A stretch of 64,000 bases of DNA from positions 1,426,001-1,490,000 of the forward strand of contig NZ_AKGD01000001.1 in NCBI RefSeq assembly GCF_000271305.1, given 5' to 3'. Of this stretch, positions 1 to 8,167 are shown in pieces. How positions within the stretch are numbered: the stretch's first letter is position 1; each line of letters begins with the position of its first letter. Source of the stretch: Hydrocarboniphaga effusa AP103. Its GTDB lineage: Bacteria; Pseudomonadota; Gammaproteobacteria; Nevskiales; Nevskiaceae. The notes below the pieces were generated by a model that was given only the letters and a program-made list of their open reading frames with translations, searched no databases and had not been told where the DNA came from. Made by a program: the position numbers and the translations under genes.

Positions 1-885
1 CGCGTCGACTTTCTGCGCACTGCGCGCGGCGGCGAGTGGATCGCTGCGATGCTGCTCGTCGAAATGCCCGGCGCTGTAATCGGTCACGCCGCCGACGAGC
101 AGCCGGGCGCCGCCGTGCTCGATCACCTCGTTCGCGTTGAGCAGTACGCGCAGGCCGAGCGAGCGCCATTCGCGTACCCAGCCATGCGCGCCGTGGTAGT
201 ACTCGTGGTTGCCGGTCACGCAGTAACTGCCATGTCGCGAACGCAGTGCGGACAGCGGCTGCACGTGCTCGCGCAGGGCTTCGACGCTGCCGTCGACGAT
301 GTCGCCGGTCAGCGCGACGAGGTCCGCATCGAGCGCGTTGACGCGCCGCACGATCGCTTCGAGATAGCCGCGCTTGATCGTCGGCCCGACGTGCACGTCG
401 GACAACTGTGCGATGCGAAAGCCCGACAGCGCCGCGGGCAGGCCGGCGATCGGCACGTCCACCGGCACCACGCGCGCCGTGCGGCGCGCATTGAACAGGC
501 CCACCAGGCTCACGAACGCGGTCAACACCAGCACCGCGAACGCCGACGCCTGCTTCCAGGCGCCGAGCTCGAGCGGGTGCCAGACCGCCCACAGCGCCAG
601 CGGCAGCAGCACCAGATCGCGCAGCAGCGTCAGCACGAACAGGCTGGAGAAAATACCCATCGCGAGGTAACCGGCCCAGGCCAGCGCATCGCCCGCGCCT
701 TGCGGCATGCGGCTGAGCCGGAGCAGCAGCGGCGCGGGCATCAGCAGCGCCGAGAGCAGCAGCAGGGCGCTCGAAACCGCCAGGCCCGAGCTCGACAGCT
801 GCAACGCGGGTAACAGGCGAACGCCGATGTAGGCGTGCAGCAGCAGGCTCAGCAGCGGGACGAGCAGGAAGGAGTTTCGGCGCAT
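1..885 (-). CDS. Metallophosphoesterase, membrane-anchored (C-terminus beyond window)
   Basis: This reading frame is open from ATG at 885 to the left edge (295 codons), so the C-terminus is missing. The first ~140 residues are very hydrophobic and make about four membrane segments. A calcineurin-like phosphoesterase domain follows. Its metal-binding motifs are visible in order: LSDVHVG (Asp-x-His), TGDIVDG (Gly-Asp) and TGNHEYY (Gly-Asn-His-Glu). The YkuE/YaeI-like family of membrane phosphoesterases has this layout and typically acts on phosphodiesters, in some members UDP-diacylglucosamine. The exact substrate cannot be told. No strong ribosome binding site precedes the start. Confidence 0.85.
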   Translation of the reverse strand, partial: MRRNSFLLVPLLSLLLHAYIGVRLLPALQLSSSGLAVSSALLLLSALLMPAPLLLRLSRMPQGAGDALAWAGYLAMGIFSSLFVLTLLRDLVLLPLALWAVWHPLELGAWKQASAFAVLVLTAFVSLVGLFNARRTARVVPVDVPIAGLPAALSGFRIAQLSDVHVGPTIKRGYLEAIVRRVNALDADLVALTGDIVDGSVEALREHVQPLSALRSRHGSYCVTGNHEYYHGAHGWVREWRSLGLRVLLNANEVIEHGGARLLVGGVTDYSAGHFDEQHRSDPLAAARSAQKVDA

Positions 886-927
886 TCGGCTTTACATTGA
901 GCGCGTGCAAGGCTTTTCAAGAGTGCG

Positions 928-2511
928 TCAAGAGCGCTGCCCGGCCAGCCGCTCCCGCAGCCACTGCGCACGCTCGGCGATCGCCTCGCGCTCCTGCCTG
1001 GATTTGCGCTGCAGGTTCTTGACCTGGAACTGCAATCGCGGATGGCCGTCGAAACGGCGCTCGTGGCGGCCGAGGAAATCCCAGTACAGCGTGGTGAACG
1101 GACAGGCATCGTCGCCGATGGCCTTGCCAGGATCGTAGCGGCAATGCGCGCAGTAGTTGCTCATGCGCTCGATGTAGCGGCCCGAGGCGACGTAGGGCTT
1201 GGAGCCCAGCACGCCGCCGTCAGCGAACTGGCTCATGCCGATGGTGTTCGGCAGCTCGACCCATTCCACCGCGTCGACGTAGACCGCCAGATACCAGAGA
1301 TGGATCTCGCGCGGACGCACGCCGAGCAGCAGCGCGAACAGGCCCGTCACCATGAGCCGCTGGATGTGATGCGCGTAGCCGAGCTTCAAGGTCTGGCCGA
1401 CGGTCTGCGCCATGCACTGCATGTGCGTTTGCGCGTTCCAGTAGAGCCAGGGCAGCGGCTGGTCGGCGCCGAGCTCGTTGTCTTCGGCGAACTCGGGCAT
1501 GCGCTGCCAGTAGAGCCCGCGCACGTATTCGCGCCAGCCGAGAACCTGCCGCACGAAGCCTTCGACCGCGGCAAGCGGCGCGCGCTTGTTGCGATACGCC
1601 TCGATCGCCGTCGCGCAGACTTCGCGCGGATCGAGCAGCTTGAGGTTCATCGCGGCCGACAGCCGCGAGTGATGCAGCAGCGGCTGATCGGCCCACATCG
1701 CGTCCTGCCATTGTCCGAATCCGGCGAGCCGGTGCTCGATGAAATCGGCCAGCGCCTGCAAGGCTTCGGTGCGCGTGAGCGGCCAGTCGAACGCATCGAG
1801 CTCGCCCGGATGATCTGGGTAGCGCTCGGCGACGAGCGCGAGCACTTGCCGGGTGATCGCATCGGGCTGGAAGCGCCGTGCGGGGCGCAGCGGGCCGGGG
1901 CCGTGCGCGCCGAAGCTCTTGCGATTGTCCTCGTCGAAATTACAGCGTCCGCCTTCGGGCTCGCCGTCGTGCATGAGCCAGCCCGTGCGCTGGCGCATCC
2001 AGCGATAGAAGTTCTCCATGCGCGGCTGTCGCCTGCCCTGCATCCAGTCGGCGAATTCCTGGCGCGAGCATAGAAAGTGCGGGTCTTCGAGCAGCACGAG
2101 TTCGATGCGCGCGTTCCTGGCGACGGCTTCGAGATCACCGACGAGCCGATGTTCGCCGGGCCAGAGCAGGCGAATGCGTTGCGGGCGCAGCTCGCGAAGA
2201 TCGGCCGCGAGTGCATCGGCCAGCGTGTCGTGCCCGTGCTGCTGCGTCGCGCGGTAGATCAGCCGCCAGCCGCGCCGTTCGATCTCGTGCGCGTAATGGC
2301 GCATGGCCGCCAGGAACATCGCGATGCGCGCCTTGTGCGACCAGGCGTAGCGCGCCTCGGCCGGTGCTTCGCACATCCACACCGCGTCCTGCTGCGCATC
2401 GAAATCGGCGAAGACCGGCGAATCGGCATCGAGCTGATCGCCCAGCACGACGATGAGTTCGCGGATGTCGTTTTTCGCGGATCGCACTGGGGCCGGAGCT
2501 CGCCTGGACAT
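928..2511 (-). CDS. Fe-S cluster photolyase/cryptochrome (FeS-BCP, PhrB-like)
   Basis: A 527-residue protein of the deoxyribodipyrimidine photolyase-related family (prokaryotic 6-4 photolyase/CryPro). An N-terminal Rossmann-type antenna domain (about residues 15-150) is followed by the all-helical FAD-binding catalytic part. Four cysteines at about 366, 454, 457 and 470 match the spacing of the 4Fe-4S ligands of this group. The last three lie in a Cys-x2-Cys-x12-Cys arrangement near the C-terminus. Family members repair UV lesions, typically (6-4) photoproducts, using light. The length is full. It stands alone, convergent to nothing obvious, and the N-acetyltransferase gene begins divergently 84 bases upstream. 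Confidence 0.92.
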   Translation of the reverse strand: MSRRAPAPVRSAKNDIRELIVVLGDQLDADSPVFADFDAQQDAVWMCEAPAEARYAWSHKARIAMFLAAMRHYAHEIERRGWRLIYRATQQHGHDTLADALAADLRELRPQRIRLLWPGEHRLVGDLEAVARNARIELVLLEDPHFLCSRQEFADWMQGRRQPRMENFYRWMRQRTGWLMHDGEPEGGRCNFDEDNRKSFGAHGPGPLRPARRFQPDAITRQVLALVAERYPDHPGELDAFDWPLTRTEALQALADFIEHRLAGFGQWQDAMWADQPLLHHSRLSAAMNLKLLDPREVCATAIEAYRNKRAPLAAVEGFVRQVLGWREYVRGLYWQRMPEFAEDNELGADQPLPWLYWNAQTHMQCMAQTVGQTLKLGYAHHIQRLMVTGLFALLLGVRPREIHLWYLAVYVDAVEWVELPNTIGMSQFADGGVLGSKPYVASGRYIERMSNYCAHCRYDPGKAIGDDACPFTTLYWDFLGRHERRFDGHPRLQFQVKNLQRKSRQEREAIAERAQWLRERLAGQRS

Positions 2512-2595
2512 GGAGCAGCCTGTGCCGCGCGGGCTGACGCAGGGCTGATTCGGCCAACGCTACCGCGCCGGCAGGCCGCTGGATATGCTGCCGGC

Positions 2596-3108
2596 ATGCC
2601 GAACCCCTCCCCGCTCACGCATCGACTCGCCACGCGCGCCGACCTTGCGCGCATCGTCGAGATCTACAACAGCACGATCGCCTCGCGCGAGGTCACGGCC
2701 GATCTCGAACCCATCAGCGTCGAAAGCCGCGAGCCCTGGTTCGCCGAGCATTCGCCGCAGTTCCGCCCGCTCTGGGTCGTCGAGATCGACGGCGAGGTCG
2801 CGGGCTGGCTGAGCTTTTCTTCGTTCTACGGCCGGCCGGCCTACGACGGCACCGCCGAGGTCAGCCTCTATATCGACGAGCGCTTCCGCCGCGCCGGCAT
2901 CGGTCGCTATCTGCTCGGCGAGGCGATGGCGCAGGCGCCGCAGATCGGCGTGCACACGCTGCTCGGCTTCATCTTCGGCCACAACCTGCCGAGCCTGGCG
3001 CTGTTCGAGCGCTACGGCTTCGCGCGCTGGGCGCATCTGCCGCGCGTGGCCTTGCTCGACGGCGTCGAGCGCGACCTGGTCATTCTCGGCCGCCGCGTAG
3101 CGCCCTAG
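2596..3108 (+). CDS. GNAT N-acetyltransferase, phosphinothricin acetyltransferase-like
   Basis: 170 residues from ATG 2596. The open frame extends further upstream, but that part is antisense to the photolyase. The start Met is followed by the family pattern: an early Asp-Leu-x-x-Ile-x-x-Ile-Tyr-Asn segment, a central Val-Ser-Leu-Tyr-Ile strand and the acetyl-CoA loop RRAGIGRYL. Late come GFIFGHNLPSLALFERYGF and a C-terminal domain end. This is the Pat/Bar/YncA type of GNAT enzyme, which acetylates small amines such as phosphinothricin or methionine sulfone/sulfoximine. The natural substrate here is not known. Confidence 0.88.
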   Translation: MPNPSPLTHRLATRADLARIVEIYNSTIASREVTADLEPISVESREPWFAEHSPQFRPLWVVEIDGEVAGWLSFSSFYGRPAYDGTAEVSLYIDERFRRAGIGRYLLGEAMAQAPQIGVHTLLGFIFGHNLPSLALFERYGFARWAHLPRVALLDGVERDLVILGRRVAP

Positions 3109-3241
3109 CGGCCCGCTGCCCCGTCGGGTTTCCACGCCCCGCCGACGGCTTGTCGCGACGGATCGGGGCTGTCGTGACAAACCGCGGCGCGACTTTGAAC
3201 TAAGCTGCGCGCCACCGCTGTACCGCTCCCCGGATTCCGCC

Positions 3242-4147
3242 GTGCCCACGCTGATCGCTGTCTTCGTGCTCTATGTGTCCTGCATCGCCTTCGTTCGCCT
3301 GCGCAATCGCGCGCACTTGAACTGGGGCCGCCAGCTCACGGATTTTTCCACCTTCATGGTGCCGTTCAACATCCCGGCCTACCTGCTGTCGCGGGTGCCG
3401 TTGTCGGCGCGTACGCCGCTGTCCAGCCTGCCGCAGCTGCGCGTGCTGCAGGACAACTGGCAGACGATCCGCGACGAGGCGCTCGCCCTCTACGGCGACG
3501 GCCACATCGCGGTGAAAACCGACCTGCCGGGCAGCAGCTTCTACAAGAACGATCGCTGGAAGAGCTTCTACCTCAAGGTCTACGACCATGAGCTTCCGTC
3601 GGCCCGCGCACTCGCCCCCAAGACCCTGGCGCTGATCGAGCAGGTGCCCGACATGAACCTGGCACTGTTCGCGGTGCTGATGCCCGGCAAGCGCCTGGGC
3701 CAGCACGCTGATCCCTTCGCGCTGAGCCTGCGCTATTCGCTGGGCCTGTCGACGCCCAACTCCGAGCGCTGCGGCCTGATGATCAATGGCGAGCACTACG
3801 TCTGGCGCGACGGCGACGCCATCCTGTTCGACGAGACCTACCTGCACGCGGCATACAACGACACGCAGACTCCGCGCATCATCCTGATGACGGACATCGA
3901 CCGTCCGCTGCGCCTGGCCTGGGTGCAGAAGCTGTACTACCGCTTCGGCCGCTTCTTCAACGGCCTGTTCTATATCGACAATCTGGACAGCAGCCGGTCC
4001 GGCGTCGGCAATCGCCTGTGGGGGCCGGTGACGCGCTACAAGGCCACCATGCGCGGTCTCAAGGACCGCAATCGCCGACTGTACAAGTCGGGCAAGCTGC
4101 TGCTTTACGCCGTGCTGATCGGCCTGGTGGTCAACTGGGCGCTCTGA
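3242..4147 (+). CDS. lpxO: LpxO-like Fe(II)/2-oxoglutarate lipid A hydroxylase
   Basis: 301 residues from a GTG start. An N-terminal membrane segment (about residues 2-17) is followed by the aspartyl/asparaginyl beta-hydroxylase fold. A His-x-Asp iron motif (QHADPF), the companion strand LRYSLGL, a distal iron His in the YLHAAYND segment and an Arg-containing 2-oxoglutarate strand (PRIILMTDIDRP) are visible. A hydrophobic C-terminal tail (about residues 283-301) is typical of LpxO, which 2-hydroxylates a secondary fatty acid of lipid A at the inner membrane. Substrate assignment is by family only; other aspartyl hydroxylase relatives share the core. Confidence 0.85.
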   Translation: MPTLIAVFVLYVSCIAFVRLRNRAHLNWGRQLTDFSTFMVPFNIPAYLLSRVPLSARTPLSSLPQLRVLQDNWQTIRDEALALYGDGHIAVKTDLPGSSFYKNDRWKSFYLKVYDHELPSARALAPKTLALIEQVPDMNLALFAVLMPGKRLGQHADPFALSLRYSLGLSTPNSERCGLMINGEHYVWRDGDAILFDETYLHAAYNDTQTPRIILMTDIDRPLRLAWVQKLYYRFGRFFNGLFYIDNLDSSRSGVGNRLWGPVTRYKATMRGLKDRNRRLYKSGKLLLYAVLIGLVVNWAL

Positions 4148-4156
4148 GTCGCGCGA

Positions 4157-4825
4157 TCAGCGATAAGGCTCCACCCCGATCCGGCTCGCGCGGATCGGCA
4201 TCAGGCGCAGGCTTTCGCCGCATTCCTTGATCGCGTCGCAACTGCGGAAGCCGAAGGCCGCATCGAAGCAGATGTTCACCTCCGAAAGCCGCGTGCCCTT
4301 GCAGATCAGGTCGACGCTGTCGGCCGTGAGTCCCGGGTTGGCCTCGACGAAGGCCTGGCGCACGGCGCTCGCGGTGGTGTCGAGCCGTTCGGTCACCTTC
4401 TTGTAGCGCTCCGGAATCTGGATGCGCCGGCTGCCGCGGTCGACCGCGGCGAGATACTGCGTGGTATCGAGCCCACTGCAGGAGCCGTGCTTGCGCCAGA
4501 GCGAGCGCACGCGAATCTTGTTCGGAATCACCCAGAGCCAGCGGTCGCTGTCGGCGTCGGACATGTCCCATTCGGCGCAGCTGTCGTCCTTCTCGGCCGG
4601 GCCGCTGCGGCGAAACGGCACCAGTCCGTGATTGACGAAGTAATACTCCTCGCTGCACTGAGGCTCCTTGGAGGTGAGGTTGGCCGAGCAGTACAGCGGC
4701 GACCACGAAAGCACCATGCGCCAGCCATCGGGCGGCTCGACGGCCCCAACGCTCGCGCAACAAAAGGCCATTGCAAACAAGGCGATGAGTTGCCTGATCG
4801 ATGAGGTCGCCGTCCGGCTCCGCAT
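4157..4825 (-). CDS. RNase T2 family secreted ribonuclease
   Basis: 222 residues with an N-terminal signal peptide (hydrophobic 12-24, cleavage near Ala-Val-Glu). Both catalytic histidine motifs of the T2 family are recognisable. CAS I is the NHGLVPF segment (His66) and CAS II is the LWRKHGSC segment (His113). Eight or so cysteines suggest disulfides, as expected for a periplasmic enzyme. T2 RNases cleave single-stranded RNA through 2',3'-cyclic phosphates. The gene is convergent with the LpxO-like gene, nine bases away. The central Trp of the usual HGLWP motif is Val here. Confidence 0.85.
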   Translation of the reverse strand: MRSRTATSSIRQLIALFAMAFCCASVGAVEPPDGWRMVLSWSPLYCSANLTSKEPQCSEEYYFVNHGLVPFRRSGPAEKDDSCAEWDMSDADSDRWLWVIPNKIRVRSLWRKHGSCSGLDTTQYLAAVDRGSRRIQIPERYKKVTERLDTTASAVRQAFVEANPGLTADSVDLICKGTRLSEVNICFDAAFGFRSCDAIKECGESLRLMPIRASRIGVEPYR

Positions 4826-5022
4826 TTTTTCTCCTGTCGCGCTTTATCGAGGGGCTGCTGCGAGCGGCGAACCTACCAGAACCCTTCGTCAGCTTGCAGC
4901 ACCCCGACCTTTCTCCGGGTTGCACGAGCCGCCATCGCAGTTGGGCGGATGTGGCATTGCGCCGGTTGAACGTGCTCCGAATACTGCCGGACTCTCCCAT
5001 AACAACAGACCAGGAACCCGCC

Positions 5023-6204
5023 ATGGCCCAACGCGAAGTCTTCGTCGTCTCCGCCCTCCGCACCCCCGTCGGCAGCTTCGGCGGCGGACTCAAGGACGTT
5101 CCGCTGGCCCAGCTGGCGACGCTCGCGGTGAAGGAATCGCTGGCCCGCTCGGGCGTTCCGGCCGACCAGATCGACCATCTGGTGATGGGCAACGTGATCC
5201 CGACCGAGCCGCGCGACGCCTACCTGTCGCGTGTCGCCACGATCGAAGCCGGCATGCCGAACACCACTCCGGCCTTCAACGTGAACCGCCTGTGCGGCTC
5301 GGGCCTGCAGGCCATCGTCTCGGCCGCGCAGTCCATCCTGCTCGGTGACGCCGAAGCCGCGGTCGGCGCCGGCGCCGAATCGATGAGCCGCGGCCCCTAC
5401 CTGATGCCGGCCGGCCGCTGGGGCGCGCGCATGGGCGACACCGCGATGCTCGACTACATGGTCGGCATCCTCCACGACCCGTTCCAGAACATCCACATGG
5501 GCATCACCGCCGAGAACGTCGCCGCGCGCTACGGCGTCACGCGGCAGGACATGGACCAGCTCGCCGCCGAATCGCAGCGCCGCGCCGCCCGCGCCACCGC
5601 CGAAGGCCGCTTCGCCTCGCAGCTGATTCCGGTGCCGGTCAAGACGCGCAAGGGCGTCGTCAATTTCGAAGTCGACGAGAACGTGCGCGACGTGACCGTC
5701 GAGCAGCTCGCGCAGATGAAGCCGGTGTTCAAGAAGGACGGCCTGGTCACCGCCGGCAACGCCTCGAGCATCAACGACGGCGCCGCTGCGATGGTGCTGG
5801 TGTCGGGCGAGAAGCTCAAGGCGCTCGGCCTGAAGCCGCTGGCCCGCCTGGTCGCCTACGGCCATTCCGGCGTCGAGCCGGCGATCATGGGCATCGGCCC
5901 GGTCACCGCCACGCGCAACGCGCTCGCCAAGACCAGCCTCACGGTGCGCGATTTCGACGTCATCGAGTCCAACGAAGCCTTCGCCGCCCAGGCCTGCGCG
6001 GTCAGCCGCGAACTCGACCTCGACCCGGCCAAGGTCAACCCGAACGGCTCGGGCATCTCGCTCGGCCACCCGGTGGGCGCCACCGGCGTGATGATCGCCA
6101 CCAAGGCCATCCACGAGCTGCACCGCATCGGCGGCCGCTACGGCCTGGCGACGATGTGCATCGGCGGCGGCCAGGGCATCGCCGCGATCTTCGAGAAGGT
6201 CTGA
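5023..6204 (+). CDS. Acetyl-CoA C-acyltransferase (beta-ketothiolase)
   Basis: 393 residues from ATG 5023, the typical thiolase length. The nucleophilic Cys91 lies in NRLCGSGLQ. The second-domain motif ESNEAFAAQ, His349 in SLGHPVGATG and Cys379 in MCIGGGQG complete the active site. The enzyme condenses or cleaves beta-ketoacyl-CoA in fatty acid oxidation or PHA precursor supply (BktB/PhaA/FadA-like). The longer open frame upstream of 5023 lacks homology-like sequence. A strong intrinsic terminator follows directly, so it is probably transcribed alone. Confidence 0.95.
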   Translation: MAQREVFVVSALRTPVGSFGGGLKDVPLAQLATLAVKESLARSGVPADQIDHLVMGNVIPTEPRDAYLSRVATIEAGMPNTTPAFNVNRLCGSGLQAIVSAAQSILLGDAEAAVGAGAESMSRGPYLMPAGRWGARMGDTAMLDYMVGILHDPFQNIHMGITAENVAARYGVTRQDMDQLAAESQRRAARATAEGRFASQLIPVPVKTRKGVVNFEVDENVRDVTVEQLAQMKPVFKKDGLVTAGNASSINDGAAAMVLVSGEKLKALGLKPLARLVAYGHSGVEPAIMGIGPVTATRNALAKTSLTVRDFDVIESNEAFAAQACAVSRELDLDPAKVNPNGSGISLGHPVGATGVMIATKAIHELHRIGGRYGLATMCIGGGQGIAAIFEKV

Positions 6205-6218
6205 GCCGCATCGCTTCG

Positions 6219-6253
6219 AACGAAAGGGCCGCCGATGCGGCCCTTTCGTTTTG
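6219..6253 (+). terminator. Rho-independent terminator after thiolase
   Basis: A perfect 14-bp stem (6219-6232 with 6237-6250) and a 4-base loop are followed by T residues. It lies 15 bases after the thiolase stop codon. Confidence 0.92.
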
Positions 6254-6314
6254 GGCCGGCCCTCGAGCGGGCCGCTAAACTGCCGGGCTTCCACTCGAAA
6301 AATACTCGCGCCGC

Positions 6315-6983
6315 ATGAGCACGCTGACCCTCGTCCGCCACGGACAGGCTTCCTTCGACTCGCACCACTACGACCAGCTGTCCGCGCTCGGCCAGCGCCA
6401 GGCGCAGGCGACCGGGGCTTATTTCAAGGCGCGCGGCGAAGCCTTCACGGCCATCTACAGCGGCCCGCGCGAACGCCAGCGCCAGACCGCGCTCGCGATC
6501 ACCGGGGCGCTCGCGCTGCCCGCAGCCGTGGTGACGAACGCGCTCGACGAGTTCGGCGAAGGCTCCACCCTGCTCGAAGCCGCGAGCGCGCGCACCGGCG
6601 TGCCGTTGATCGAGAACGCGAGCGTGAGCCGCAAGGACAAGCTGCGGCTCTACGGCGAGCAGATCGGGCTCTGGGCCGCGGACGCGGTGCGTGTCGACGG
6701 CATTCCGCCGGTCGCCGAGTTCCGCGCCGGCATCAAGGCCTGGCTCGACGAACTCACCGCCGCGCCGGGCCGCGGCCACAACGTGCTCGCGGTGACGTCG
6801 GCCGGCGTCATCGCCGTGGTGATCGCCGAGCTCATGCAAAGGCCCAGCGCCGAACTCGGCGCGATGATGTCGGTGATCGGCAACGCCTCGTTCACCCGGC
6901 TGATCTGGACGCGGGACGCGCGCGTGCTGCACTCGTACAACCAGACCGCGCATCTGTCGGCCGAGCTCGCGAGCGCCATGTAG
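6315..6983 (+). CDS. Histidine phosphatase superfamily protein
   Basis: 222 residues. The phosphohistidine motif RHG is at residues 8-10, with a second-domain Glu in the DEFGEGS region. A later GHNVLAVTSAGVI segment sits where the usual second catalytic His (normally Val-x-His-Gly) is expected, and Ser-Ala replaces the expected His-Gly. Family members are phosphoglycerate mutase-like or acid phosphatases; the substrate is unknown. The replaced second His suggests altered or weak catalysis. No operon partner is seen. Confidence 0.85.
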   Translation: MSTLTLVRHGQASFDSHHYDQLSALGQRQAQATGAYFKARGEAFTAIYSGPRERQRQTALAITGALALPAAVVTNALDEFGEGSTLLEAASARTGVPLIENASVSRKDKLRLYGEQIGLWAADAVRVDGIPPVAEFRAGIKAWLDELTAAPGRGHNVLAVTSAGVIAVVIAELMQRPSAELGAMMSVIGNASFTRLIWTRDARVLHSYNQTAHLSAELASAM

Positions 6984-7155
6984 GCGGGCCGGGCGGCAAG
7001 GGCGCGCGAGCGCGCCGCCGAGCCACGCCGACGACAATTCTTTCCGCATCAAGCGCTTGACGGATTCAAAGGCTCCAGCCGAAAAATCCTGTCGATTTCC
7101 GCCGCCTCGCCTCGACGTGTTCGTACACACGCCGGTACGCGACCAGGAGACGACC

Positions 7156-7566
7156 ATGCGCTACATGCTGCTGATGATTCCGAAGGGCTACGAATCCGCC
7201 GACGCCGGGGCGCAGCCCGACCCCGCTCAAGTCGCCGCGATGATGCGATACAACGAATCGCTGCAACGCGCGGGCGTGCTGCTGGCGATCGATTCGCTGC
7301 ATCCGCCCGCGAGCGGCGCGCGCGTGCATTTCACGGCTGGCCGGGCGCGCGTCGTCGATGGCCCGTTCGCCGAGGCCAAGGAAGTGCTCGGCGGCTACTG
7401 GCTGATCCAGGCCCAGTCGCGCGAAGAGGCGATCGCCTGGGCCATGCGCTGCCCGGCCGGCGACGACGAGGTGATCGAAGTCCGCCAGGTGCACGAGTTC
7501 GGCGATTTCTCGCCCGAGGTGCAGGCTGCCGCGGGCGACTACTTCGAGAGGGTCGGGAAACGCTGA
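7156..7566 (+). CDS. DGPF/YCII-domain protein, partner of the ECF42 sigma factor
   Basis: 136 residues from ATG 7156, preceded by AGGAGA seven bases upstream. It begins with the family's Met-Lys/Arg-Tyr-Met-Leu-Leu strand and carries the diagnostic Asp-Gly-Pro-Phe motif (VVDGPFAEAKE) in mid-protein. DGPF proteins are small dimeric ferredoxin-like folds, conserved beside ECF42 sigma factors and often part of their regulon. The ECF42 gene is two genes downstream on the same strand, in keeping with this. The biochemical activity of the family is not established. Confidence 0.9.
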   Translation: MRYMLLMIPKGYESADAGAQPDPAQVAAMMRYNESLQRAGVLLAIDSLHPPASGARVHFTAGRARVVDGPFAEAKEVLGGYWLIQAQSREEAIAWAMRCPAGDDEVIEVRQVHEFGDFSPEVQAAAGDYFERVGKR

Positions 7567-7618
7567 AAGCCCCCAATCGAACACACATCGAAAACGCACA
7601 ACGCAGAAAGGATTCGCC

Positions 7619-8149
7619 ATGCTCAAGATCATGCTCATCGTCGTCGTGCTCGCCATCGTCGGCCTGCTGGCTTATGCATCGACCAAGCCAGATGCATTCC
7701 GCGTGCAACGCTCGCTTACGATTCACGCACCGGCCGATAAATTGTTCGCGCTCGTCGACGATCTGAGCGCCTGGAAACAGTGGTCGCCGTACGAAGCCAA
7801 AGACCCGGACATGCAGCATCGCTTCGAGGGGCCGGCCAGCGGCGTCGGCGCCAAGATGGCCTGGGCCGGCAACAGTCAGGTCGGCGAAGGCAGCATGTTG
7901 ATCAGCGAATCGCAGCCCGATCGCAAGATCGTCATGCAGCTCGAATTCCTCAAGCCGATGCAGGCGCAGCACGTCGCAACCTTTGACTTCGCGAGCAACG
8001 GCGACACCACCACGGTGAGCTGGGCGATGGAAGGCAAGGCCAACCTCGTCTCCAAGCTCATGAGCGTGTTCTTCGACATGGACCAGATGATCGGTGGCGA
8101 TTTCGCCCAGGGCCTGCAGAATCTCAAGAAGATCACCGAACCGAACTGA
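7619..8149 (+). CDS. SRPBCC (polyketide cyclase-like) protein with N-terminal anchor
   Basis: 176 residues. Residues 1-20 form a single hydrophobic segment. The rest is a START/SRPBCC fold beginning at the FRVQRSLTIHAPADKLFALVDD strand and helix, with the GxGAKMAWAG and MQLEFLKPM strands. Such domains bind hydrophobic ligands. It sits 52 bases after the DGPF gene and 18 bases before the sigma factor gene, so it is probably co-transcribed. The ligand is unknown. Confidence 0.88.
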   Translation: MLKIMLIVVVLAIVGLLAYASTKPDAFRVQRSLTIHAPADKLFALVDDLSAWKQWSPYEAKDPDMQHRFEGPASGVGAKMAWAGNSQVGEGSMLISESQPDRKIVMQLEFLKPMQAQHVATFDFASNGDTTTVSWAMEGKANLVSKLMSVFFDMDQMIGGDFAQGLQNLKKITEPN

Positions 8150-8167
8150 GCCCCGCACACCGATCCC

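Noticed and set aside
4873..6294. Long minus-strand open frame opposite the thiolase gene
   Set aside because: It is antisense to a clear thiolase with all catalytic residues. Its Arg/Ala/Asp-rich translation is typical of shadow frames in high-GC DNA.
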